From contig VSOC01000047.1 of NCBI GenBank assembly GCA_009774615.1, positions 1 through 25,397 on the forward strand: DNA of 25,397 nt, written 5' to 3'. Below the pieces are notes generated by a model, which was given only the letters and a program-made list of their open reading frames with translations, was not told the origin of the DNA and searched no databases. Positions 15,647-21,520 of this stretch are shown piece by piece. Origin of the DNA: Lachnospiraceae bacterium (GTDB lineage Bacteria > Bacillota > Clostridia > Lachnospirales > Lachnospiraceae). Position numbers and translations under genes: made by a program. Each line of letters begins with the position of its first letter. Within the stretch, counting starts at the first letter, position 1.

Positions 15647-16363
15647 CTATACGATTTTTTCCCGCATTGATTTTAAAATTTTCTTTTCCAGACGCGATAC
15701 CTGAACCTGGGAGATGTTCAGTTCTTTGGCTACCTCACTCTGCGTCTGGTTTTTAAAATACCTTCGGATAATAATTTCCCTATCCCTCTCCCCCAGTTCT
15801 TCCACCAGTGCTTTTAACACCATGGTATTTAAAAGCTTTTCCTGTGCTTCGTTCTCTTCCGGAATCCGCTCCAGCAAGGTCATCCCCTGTTCATCCCCAT
15901 AGCTTGCCGGACGATATAGGGATTCAATTTCTGCCACGGCTTCCATCGATGCCGCCACCTGCTCTCTGCTGGCCTCCACCGCTTCTGCCACCTCGTCAAG
16001 TGTCGGCTCCCGTCCCAGACTTTTGCTTAATTCCTGCCTGGCTCCGTTCACCCGGATTCCCAGTTCTTTTAAAGAACGACTGACCTTAATCATTCCGTCA
16101 TCCCGAAGAAAGCGCTTAATCTCCCCGCAGATCATGGGAACAGCATAAGTGGAAAACTTTACACCCAAACTTAAATCAAAATGATCAACCGCCTTCATCA
16201 GTCCGATGGAGCCGATTTGAAATAAGTCTTCCATTTCATGGCCTCGTCCCTCAAATCTGCGGACTATGCTCCAGATAAGTCCCATATTTTCTACCACCAG
16301 TCTGTCCCTGGCTGTTTTATCCCCTTGGTGCGCCATTGAAATCAGATGCATGGTTTCGTCCAC
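15647..16363 (-). CDS. sigF: RNA polymerase sporulation sigma factor F
   Basis: Sigma-F is the first forespore-specific sigma factor. It is held inactive by SpoIIAB until SpoIIAA releases it after septation. The 238-residue sequence has region 2 (ENMGLIWSIV, EDLFQIGSIGLMKAVDHFD, FSTYAVPMICGEIKRFLRDDG), region 3 (LGREPTLDEVAEAV) and a region 4 helix-turn-helix (QSEVAKELNISQVQVSRLEKK). FSTYAVPMI.GEIKRFLRDDG is characteristic of the F/G group, and gene order after spoIIAA-spoIIAB identifies it as F. Translation starts at GTG (16363) with AGGAGGG 7 bp upstream, 3 bp after spoIIAB ends. Forespore targets should include the spoVA genes downstream, with sigma-G. Confidence 0.96.
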   Translation of the reverse strand: MDETMHLISMAHQGDKTARDRLVVENMGLIWSIVRRFEGRGHEMEDLFQIGSIGLMKAVDHFDLSLGVKFSTYAVPMICGEIKRFLRDDGMIKVSRSLKELGIRVNGARQELSKSLGREPTLDEVAEAVEASREQVAASMEAVAEIESLYRPASYGDEQGMTLLERIPEENEAQEKLLNTMVLKALVEELGERDREIIIRRYFKNQTQSEVAKELNISQVQVSRLEKKILKSMREKIV

Positions 16364-16366
16364 AGG

Positions 16367-16897
16367 TTACCCTCCTATCCGCTTTTTCATTCGGACCAAG
16401 GTTCCTTTTCCCGGCTGGGATTCGACTTCCAGTTGATCCATAAAAGCTTCCATAAAAGAAAAGCCCATGCCGGATCTCTCACCGCTTGGATCGGAAGTGT
16501 ACATGGGTTCCATGGCTTTTTTTAAATTATCAATGCCGATTCCCAGGTCTTTAACCACCACCGTAAGTTCATTTCCTTCAATCTTTCCTTCTATGTAAAT
16601 CATGCCCTTTTTTTGCCCGTAACCGTGGATAACCGCATTCGTCACGGCTTCGGAAACCGCGGTTTTCACATCATCGACCTCTTCTAAGGTAGGGTTCATC
16701 CGGCTCATAAACACAGCGACCACCACCCGGGCAAACTCTTCATTGCGGGAAATGCTGTCTATTTCCAGCGCCATCCTCTCCTCCATCTTCCCGTCTTCTT
16801 TCCGCTCCGTCCTGCTCCCGACCTTCCTGTCTTCCTTTAATTCCATCTGTTCCTCAATTCTTTCGCCTTCTTCTCTTCTTTCTTCTCTATCCATCAT
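16367..16897 (-). CDS. spoIIAB: Anti-sigma F factor/serine kinase SpoIIAB with N-terminal extension
   Basis: SpoIIAB binds sigma-F and phosphorylates SpoIIAA. It is a GHKL-type kinase. The N box (SEAVTNAVIHGY), G1 (DLGIGI) and G2 (GERSGMGF) ATP-binding motifs are intact. The canonical protein aligns from MEERMALEIDSI, which would start at 16786 and leave 139 residues (146 in B. subtilis). The frame is open further back to ATG codons at 16897 and 16894, 22 bp after the spoIIAA stop and preceded by AGGAAG. I therefore favour a 176-residue protein with about 37-41 extra charged Glu/Arg/Lys residues. If translation starts at 16786 instead, GGGAAG just before it would serve, but an untranslated gap of over 130 bp in this operon would be odd. 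Kinase identity is certain, the start is not. Confidence 0.93.
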   Translation of the reverse strand: MMDREERREEGERIEEQMELKEDRKVGSRTERKEDGKMEERMALEIDSISRNEEFARVVVAVFMSRMNPTLEEVDDVKTAVSEAVTNAVIHGYGQKKGMIYIEGKIEGNELTVVVKDLGIGIDNLKKAMEPMYTSDPSGERSGMGFSFMEAFMDQLEVESQPGKGTLVRMKKRIGG

Positions 16898-16919
16898 CCT
16901 GTTTTTCTTCCTTTCCAGA

Positions 16920-17267
16920 CTACCGGGCCAGGGCCAGAGCAGCCTCCTTGGTTTCGAAAGAGGGCACCAATCTGGCCAGCCCCCCGACATTTAAAATCCG
17001 GTGAACCTGAGCGCCGGCACCGTAAAGGGCCACGCTTCCTCCGCTTCCTGCCATCTGCTTATAACGGTTGAGCAGCACGCCTATTCCCGAAGAATCCATA
17101 AATTCTGTCTGGCTGAAATCAAAAACAATCCGGCTGATATAGTTTTCTGCCAGAAGCAAATCGGTTTCATAGCGGAGATTCCGGCAATTATGGTGATCCA
17201 GTTCCCTGGGAAGATGAATCACCAGCGTATTCCACTTCGCATAATAAGAAAATGTAGTTTGTTCCAT
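16920..17267 (-). CDS. spoIIAA: Anti-anti-sigma F factor SpoIIAA
   Basis: SpoIIAA is a STAS-domain protein. Unphosphorylated, it pulls SpoIIAB off sigma-F in the forespore, and SpoIIE and SpoIIAB reset its phosphorylation. The 115 residues include PRELDHHN and the phosphorylation loop FMDSSGIGVLLNRYKQ, where S59 corresponds to Ser58 of B. subtilis. I start at the ATG at 17267 because AAAGGGG stands 7 bp before it. A start at 17300 would add eleven residues encoded within a terminator-like hairpin. It is the first gene of the spoIIA operon. A terminator-shaped structure lies only about 20 nt upstream of the start codon. Confidence 0.95.
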   Translation of the reverse strand: MEQTTFSYYAKWNTLVIHLPRELDHHNCRNLRYETDLLLAENYISRIVFDFSQTEFMDSSGIGVLLNRYKQMAGSGGSVALYGAGAQVHRILNVGGLARLVPSFETKEAALALAR

Positions 17268-17284
17268 AAAATAACCCCTTTCCG

Positions 17285-17326
17285 CAAAAAAGAACACCAA
17301 AAAGCCTGTTCTTCTCTTTGGTGTTC
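17285..17326 (-). terminator. Intrinsic terminator between the TPR gene and spoIIAA
   Basis: On the minus strand a 13-bp stem (GAACACCAAAGAG with CTTTTTGGTGTTC, one G.U pair) closes a 9-nt loop and is followed by a run of seven T. On the plus strand the same stem is followed by ATTCTTTTTT, so it could act in both directions. It ends about 18 nt before the spoIIAA start codon, leaving almost no room for a promoter after it. Confidence 0.8.
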
Positions 17327-17352
17327 ATTCTTTTTTCTATTACTTTATCATT

Positions 17353-17377
17353 ATTTTCTTTTTATTTTACTTCCTTT
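17353..17377 (-). promoter_or_regulatory. Possible sigma-H-type promoter for the spoIIA operon
   Basis: The minus strand reads AAAGGAAGT, then about 10 A/T bases, then GAAAAT. This loosely fits the sigma-H pattern (RnAGGAwww, 11-12 bp, RnnGAAT) that drives spoIIA in Bacillus. The -10 match is weak and the AT-rich setting makes chance matches likely. Transcripts from here would cross the hairpin at 17285-17326. Confidence 0.25.
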
Positions 17378-17409
17378 TCCAAAAAAATACTGAATTTTTG
17401 TTATTGTTC

Positions 17410-17443
17410 CTACAGGTCTGCGCACCTGCTGCACTGACTGTAG
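17410..17443 (-). repeat. 34-nt hairpin repeat, copy 1
   Basis: CTACAG...CTGTAG ends bracket the core GCAGCAGGTGCGCAGACCT (minus strand, 17414-17432), 15 bp past the TPR gene stop. A second copy at 19010-19043 has the same length and a core differing at one base. No T-run follows, so it is not a simple terminator. Confidence 0.6.
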
Positions 17444-17457
17444 ATTTTAGAACGTTA

Positions 17458-18792
17458 TCAATAGCCCCTTGCTTCCCTCGCCTGCTGTGCCTGGCTGCTC
17501 TCGGGGAATTCGTCAAGAATCTTTCCAAACCAGTAATTGGCTTTTTCCATATCTTCCTGATCCTGATAAATTCTTCCCAGAAGATACATGGCTGAGGTGT
17601 TGTCCGGTTTTACCTGAATACTCTTTTCATAATACTGTATTGCATCGTTTATTCGACCTGCATTCCAGGAAGATGTTCCCAGGCTCTGCAATGTCTGGTA
17701 ACCATTCGTCGTCATATCTTCAGAAACCGCATTGACAATGGTTAAGATGTCCGGGTCAGTAATCAATGAAGCATCAAGCATACTGAAAAGCTGGGCAGTG
17801 GTCAGCAGATCATCACTCCGGTAAGCCTGCAGAATGCCGATTAAAATCTGATACTGATTCAGTTTCGCCTGGTTTTCTTCTTCAATCGTGCTTAACTGCG
17901 ACTGCATATCATTGGCATTTTTTTCCAGAGAAGAATACTCCTCCTTAACCTTATCCAGTTCCTGATTTAACTGGTTAATCTTCTGGCTGTAGGAAATAAT
18001 TTCCTGGTTATGGGATGCATTCATGGATTTTGTAATTGCAGGCATAACCAAAAAGAATATCGCAGCCATTCCGATAACCAGCCCGGCAATAATATTTAAA
18101 ATACTGCTCCAGCCCGTGCTCTCCTTATAGACAGGAGGAATAATCATATCATCCTCTTTTATCGGACGCTGGGAAGAAACCTCTTTTATCTTTTTTGGCT
18201 CCGCATCCTCATGCTTGGTATTCTGCTTAACCGGTTCTTCCCGCCGGGTATTCTGCCTGACCACCGCCATATACTGCTGTGCTTTTGCATTGCTCTTATC
18301 GACCTGCAGCACCTGGTGCAGGGCTTTTCCTGCTTTGGCATAGTCCCCCTGGGAGATGCAGATTAAAGCCAGAAGCATCTGTGCCTTGACAAAATGGGGA
18401 TTGCTATCCACGGCCCGGTTTAACTGCAGGACAGCCAAATCTTCACTTCCGTTTTTCGCATAGTTCAGCGCCTGATTGTATGCCTGTAAGGTCTGATTTT
18501 CTTTTTCAAGCTGCCCTGGCTTTCTCTGAATTTTCTCCAGAAAACCATCAGCCGGATTATCCTCCGGATGTAAATTCATGCTGATTACCCACTGCATCAG
18601 GGCATCTGCGGTTTCTCCCTGTTCATAATAAACCAGGCCCAGAAGATTACGGGCATCGATCTGGTATTTATCAAAACGCAGACTCTTTTTTAAGTAATCT
18701 GCGGCTCCGGTCAGATCCCGAAGCTTTGCTTTTTCCAATCCCAGATTGTAAAAATAATTTGCAACCTGGCGGTTTCTCTTTCCATTATCCAT
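17458..18792 (-). CDS. Membrane-anchored tetratricopeptide repeat protein
   Basis: A 444-residue protein with TPR-like helices at about residues 10-175 (ANYFYNLGLEKAKLRDLTGAA; ARNLLGLVYYEQGETADAL; AQMLLALICISQGDYAKA). A charged linker (180-225), a single membrane helix (about 230-253), a coiled coil (about 262-312) and C-terminal TPRs (about 370-440, with SAMYLLGRIYQDQEDMEKA) follow. With no signal peptide, the N-terminal TPRs probably face the cytoplasm and the C-terminal half is external. TPR arrays bind partner proteins. The partner here is unknown. It starts 6 bp after the 52-residue gene upstream, so they are co-transcribed. Its position between folC and spoIIAA may reflect a conserved neighbourhood but proves no sporulation role. 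Confidence 0.88.
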   Translation of the reverse strand: MDNGKRNRQVANYFYNLGLEKAKLRDLTGAADYLKKSLRFDKYQIDARNLLGLVYYEQGETADALMQWVISMNLHPEDNPADGFLEKIQRKPGQLEKENQTLQAYNQALNYAKNGSEDLAVLQLNRAVDSNPHFVKAQMLLALICISQGDYAKAGKALHQVLQVDKSNAKAQQYMAVVRQNTRREEPVKQNTKHEDAEPKKIKEVSSQRPIKEDDMIIPPVYKESTGWSSILNIIAGLVIGMAAIFFLVMPAITKSMNASHNQEIISYSQKINQLNQELDKVKEEYSSLEKNANDMQSQLSTIEEENQAKLNQYQILIGILQAYRSDDLLTTAQLFSMLDASLITDPDILTIVNAVSEDMTTNGYQTLQSLGTSSWNAGRINDAIQYYEKSIQVKPDNTSAMYLLGRIYQDQEDMEKANYWFGKILDEFPESSQAQQAREARGY

Positions 18793-18798
18793 TCGTCT

Positions 18799-18957
18799 TT
18801 AATCTTCCTTCGCTGCCTTCATCATTTCAATCATAATGTCGGTCATGTCTGTTAAATCACATTTTCCAATAGCATCTTCCATGTCCCCAACCTCTAAGCT
18901 GGGCTTAAACCGTGCAATTTCTTCATCAAAGTTAATCAATGATTTCTCCTCCTCCAT
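18799..18957 (-). CDS. Conserved-looking 52-residue acidic protein
   Basis: A short minus-strand frame running from an ATG at 18957 to TAA at 18799, read by hand. GAGAGG precedes the start at good spacing and the TPR gene begins 6 bp after its stop, so it looks like a real gene of that operon. The product begins MEEEKSLINFDEEIARFKPS and ends IMIEMMKAAKED. It is acidic and helical, rich in methionine at the C-terminus, with no membrane segment or known domain. Its pairing with a TPR protein suggests it might be a small partner or adaptor, which is inference. Confidence 0.65.
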   Translation of the reverse strand: MEEEKSLINFDEEIARFKPSLEVGDMEDAIGKCDLTDMTDIMIEMMKAAKED

Positions 18958-19009
18958 AGGTTCCTCTCATTCTTTTGCTGCTGTCTTCATAGGTTCGCTG
19001 GTTACTGTT

Positions 19010-19043
19010 TGCATAGGTCTGCGCACTTGCTGCGTACTATGCA
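19010..19043 (-). repeat. 34-nt hairpin repeat, copy 2
   Basis: Perfect 7-bp arms TGCATAG and CTATGCA bracket the core GCAGCAAGTGCGCAGACCT (minus strand, 19015-19033), with an inner CGCA/TGCG pair. It starts 4 bp past the folC stop. The core matches copy 1 except for one base, while the outer arms differ in sequence but still pair, so the structure is conserved. Confidence 0.65.
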
Positions 19044-19047
19044 GACA

Positions 19048-20421
19048 TCACCCCTCTGACCTCAGGTTTTTCTGTAATTCGTCCCGGAGTTCTCCAATTA
19101 AATATAAAGAGCCAAGGCAAAAGACCACGTCTTCTTCTTTCTTCTGTGACAATAGATAGGACAGAGCCTTATCTGCCTGCCAAAAACCTTTCACCGGACA
19201 TCCAAACGCCCGAAAACATTCCTGCAATGCTTCATCTTTTACATCACGGCTGCTTTTTAGATGCGTGGTAACAACCAGATCCGGCTTCAGACAGCGGCAA
19301 AGGCAGGCAATCATCTCTTCATAGGCTTTATCACTGACTGCACCGAACAAAATCAACCTGCGGGCCGCCGGAATCGCTTTCGCCGCCTCGGCAAATGCCT
19401 GTATACCGCCCGGATTGTGCGCACCGTCTAAGTAAACCCCCGGCCTTATCTCTTCCATCCGTCCCGGCCAGTTCATTTTTTTCATGCCCCGGCAGAGCAG
19501 TTTTTTTCGGCGCGGGTCTATATCGCCCTGTTCCATCAAAACACAGAGCGCTTTCAAAGCCAAAGCCCCATTGTCCGCCTGGTAAGGTGCAGGCGAGGAA
19601 ATTTCCAGTTCCCACCCGCCGAAACCCGGTTCTGTTAATTCGGTTTTTCCTGATTCCTGTTCTTTTGGCTTCAGGCTTTTTTGTTCCTGTTTCTTCTTTT
19701 CCCGAAGTACAAGCCCTTTTTTGCCGGATGTCCGGGGACAGATAAAGAAATCTTCCCTTGTAATGCCATATACCGGAGCTTCCATCTGCACCGCCTTTTC
19801 CTGAATCACCCTGGCAGCAGCCACACTGTTTCCGTCATAGACCACCGGAACCTTTTTCTTGATAATCCCTGCCTTTTCCTCTGCTATTTTTTCCAAACTG
19901 TCCCCGAGATACCGGGTGTGTTCAAGGCTTATGGAGGTTATCACGCAAATGCGCGGATGTTCCACTACATTCGTCGTGTCCAGCCGGCCGCCAAGACCGG
20001 TTTCCATAACCCAAAAATCCACGTTCTGGCGGGCAAAAAGAAGCGCTGCCATATAAAAAAGAAACTCAAAAAACGTTGGATGGCAAAGTCCCTCCCGGGT
20101 CAAATGCTCTGCTGCCTCTTTTACCTGAAAAAATACCTCTTCAAAAAGCGGTTTATCCGCAGGAAGGCCCTGCAGCAAAAAGCGTTCCCGAACTTCTGAT
20201 AGATGCGGAGAGATAAACGTCCCCACCCGGTATCCGGCTTCCTTTAGGGCAGAACTTAAGTAGGCGCACACGGAGCCTTTTCCGTTCGTTCCCGCCACAT
20301 GGATCACAGGAATCTTTCGATCCGGATTTCCCAGAAAATCAAGAAACCTCCGAATATCCGCCAGCGAATTCTTCTCCCTGGTCCACAGGGGAATCCGGCT
20401 GATATATTCCTCTGCTGTCAT
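19048..20421 (-). CDS. folC: Bifunctional folylpolyglutamate synthase/dihydrofolate synthase
   Basis: FolC adds glutamate to dihydropteroate, giving dihydrofolate, and extends the polyglutamate tail of reduced folates, using ATP in the cytoplasm. The 457-residue length is usual. The Mur-ligase-type P-loop GTNGKGS (44-50), TFISPHLSEVRERF, the Mg-binding region METGLGGRLDTTNVV, ITSISLEHTRYLGDSLEKIAEEKAGI and the C-terminal YLDGAHNPGG are all present. Residues about 225-255 form a lysine/glutamate-rich low-complexity insertion. AAGGAGG lies before the ATG, and a promoter with 16-bp spacing lies just upstream, so folC can be expressed apart from the transporter gene ahead of it. Confidence 0.95.
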   Translation of the reverse strand: MTAEEYISRIPLWTREKNSLADIRRFLDFLGNPDRKIPVIHVAGTNGKGSVCAYLSSALKEAGYRVGTFISPHLSEVRERFLLQGLPADKPLFEEVFFQVKEAAEHLTREGLCHPTFFEFLFYMAALLFARQNVDFWVMETGLGGRLDTTNVVEHPRICVITSISLEHTRYLGDSLEKIAEEKAGIIKKKVPVVYDGNSVAAARVIQEKAVQMEAPVYGITREDFFICPRTSGKKGLVLREKKKQEQKSLKPKEQESGKTELTEPGFGGWELEISSPAPYQADNGALALKALCVLMEQGDIDPRRKKLLCRGMKKMNWPGRMEEIRPGVYLDGAHNPGGIQAFAEAAKAIPAARRLILFGAVSDKAYEEMIACLCRCLKPDLVVTTHLKSSRDVKDEALQECFRAFGCPVKGFWQADKALSYLLSQKKEEDVVFCLGSLYLIGELRDELQKNLRSEG

Positions 20422-20441
20422 TTTTTGCCTTCCTCCTTATG

Positions 20442-20469
20442 ATTATAAAGCTTTCTGCCAAATTTTCAA
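20442..20469 (-). promoter_or_regulatory. Sigma-A-type promoter of folC
   Basis: Minus strand TTGAAA (20464-20469), 16 bp, TATAAT (20442-20447). The -10 box ends 20 bp before the folC ATG, with AAGGAGG between, so the leader would be very short. Confidence 0.6.
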
Positions 20470-20549
20470 TCAAAATCTTTCGCTAAATATCGGCAGCTTC
20501 GTCATTTTTTGCAAAATCAAGACATATTTCCGGATTTTTGCCCTCTGCT

Positions 20550-20580
20550 GCGGACATGTGAACAATAACTAAATGTCCGC
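20550..20580. repeat. Inverted repeat between the transporter gene and folC
   Basis: GCGGACAT and ATGTCCGC form an 8-bp perfect stem around a 15-nt loop in the 180-bp gap after the EamA-type gene. No T-run follows on either strand, so it is not a clear terminator. It may protect the 3' end of the upstream transcript. Confidence 0.4.
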
Positions 20581-20601
20581 CGCCGAACGGAAAACTTGAA
20601 T

Positions 20602-21510
20602 TCAGGTCTTCGGTTTGTCCGGAAGCTGCGCCAATACAATAGCCCCAAACATCACCGCACAGCCAAGAAGCTGCCTTTGGCTTAACTTCTGCCCCAGAAT
20701 CATCCACCCTGCAAGGACGGAAATGCTGGATTCCAGACTTAAAATCAGAGAAGAAAGGGTGGGATTCATCCCCTTCTGCCCGATAATCTGCAAGGTATAA
20801 GCCACCCCGCAGCTCATCACGCCCGCATATAAAATCGGTGCCCATGCAGCGAAAATATCGGCAAGCACCGGCTTTTCCGTAAACAACATAAAGACCGCCG
20901 AGAGTATCCCGCAGATAAAAAACTGAATACAGGAAAGCTTGACCCCGTTCACCCGCGGCGAAAAATAGTCAATCGCCAGAATGTGCAGGGAAAACAAAAC
21001 GGCACAGATAAGCACCAGAAAATCCCCGCGGGAGATGGAAAAACCATCCCCCTCCATGCAGAGTAAGTACAGACCGATAAGGGCGAGGGTCACAGCCCCC
21101 CACACCGCCGGACCGCATGCCTTTTTTAAGAAAATACCAAGTACTGGGACGATAACGATGTAACAGGCAGTAATAAACCCGGCTTTTCCCACGGTGGTAT
21201 ACATAATGCCAATCTGCTGAAAATTCGTCGCCAGAAAGAAGATCAGCCCGCAGGAAAGACCGCCGACCAGCAGGGTTTTTCTTTCCTGTGCAGCTTCTTT
21301 TCCGGTCACGCTTTTCTTTCCCTGCCCTTCCCTTTTTTCCAGCCAATCCGCCAGGAATATCACCGGAATCAGCACCGCTCCTCCAATACTGCACCGCACG
21401 GCGTTAAAGGTAAACGGGCCAATGTATTCCATCCCAACACTCTGCGCTACGAAGGCGACGCCCCAAATCGTCGCCGTCAGCAGCAAAAGTAATCCATTCT
21501 TCCACTTCAT
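20602..21510 (-). CDS. EamA/DMT-family transporter
   Basis: A 302-residue integral membrane protein with ten predicted hydrophobic helices in two EamA repeats, the layout of the drug/metabolite transporter superfamily. The N-terminus (LLLLLTATIWGVAFVAQSVGMEYIGPFTFNAVR) and the second repeat (AGVMSCGVAYTLQIIGQKGMNPTLSSLILSLESSISVLAGW) carry typical EamA motifs. A charged cytoplasmic stretch (EKREGQGKKSVTGKEAAQERK) follows helix 2. The substrate cannot be read from sequence; relatives export amino acids or metabolites. It starts 10 bp after valS ends. The only Shine-Dalgarno match (AGGAGG) lies inside the valS end, about 15 nt from the ATG, so efficiency may depend on coupling to valS. It is probably in the T-box-controlled transcript. 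Confidence 0.92.
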   Translation of the reverse strand: MKWKNGLLLLLTATIWGVAFVAQSVGMEYIGPFTFNAVRCSIGGAVLIPVIFLADWLEKREGQGKKSVTGKEAAQERKTLLVGGLSCGLIFFLATNFQQIGIMYTTVGKAGFITACYIVIVPVLGIFLKKACGPAVWGAVTLALIGLYLLCMEGDGFSISRGDFLVLICAVLFSLHILAIDYFSPRVNGVKLSCIQFFICGILSAVFMLFTEKPVLADIFAAWAPILYAGVMSCGVAYTLQIIGQKGMNPTLSSLILSLESSISVLAGWMILGQKLSQRQLLGCAVMFGAIVLAQLPDKPKT

Positions 21511-21520
21511 CGGCCTGTAT

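Noticed and set aside
20483..20845. Minus-strand 120-aa frame overlapping the transporter gene end
   Set aside because: It overlaps the well-supported EamA-type gene in another frame and shows no domain.
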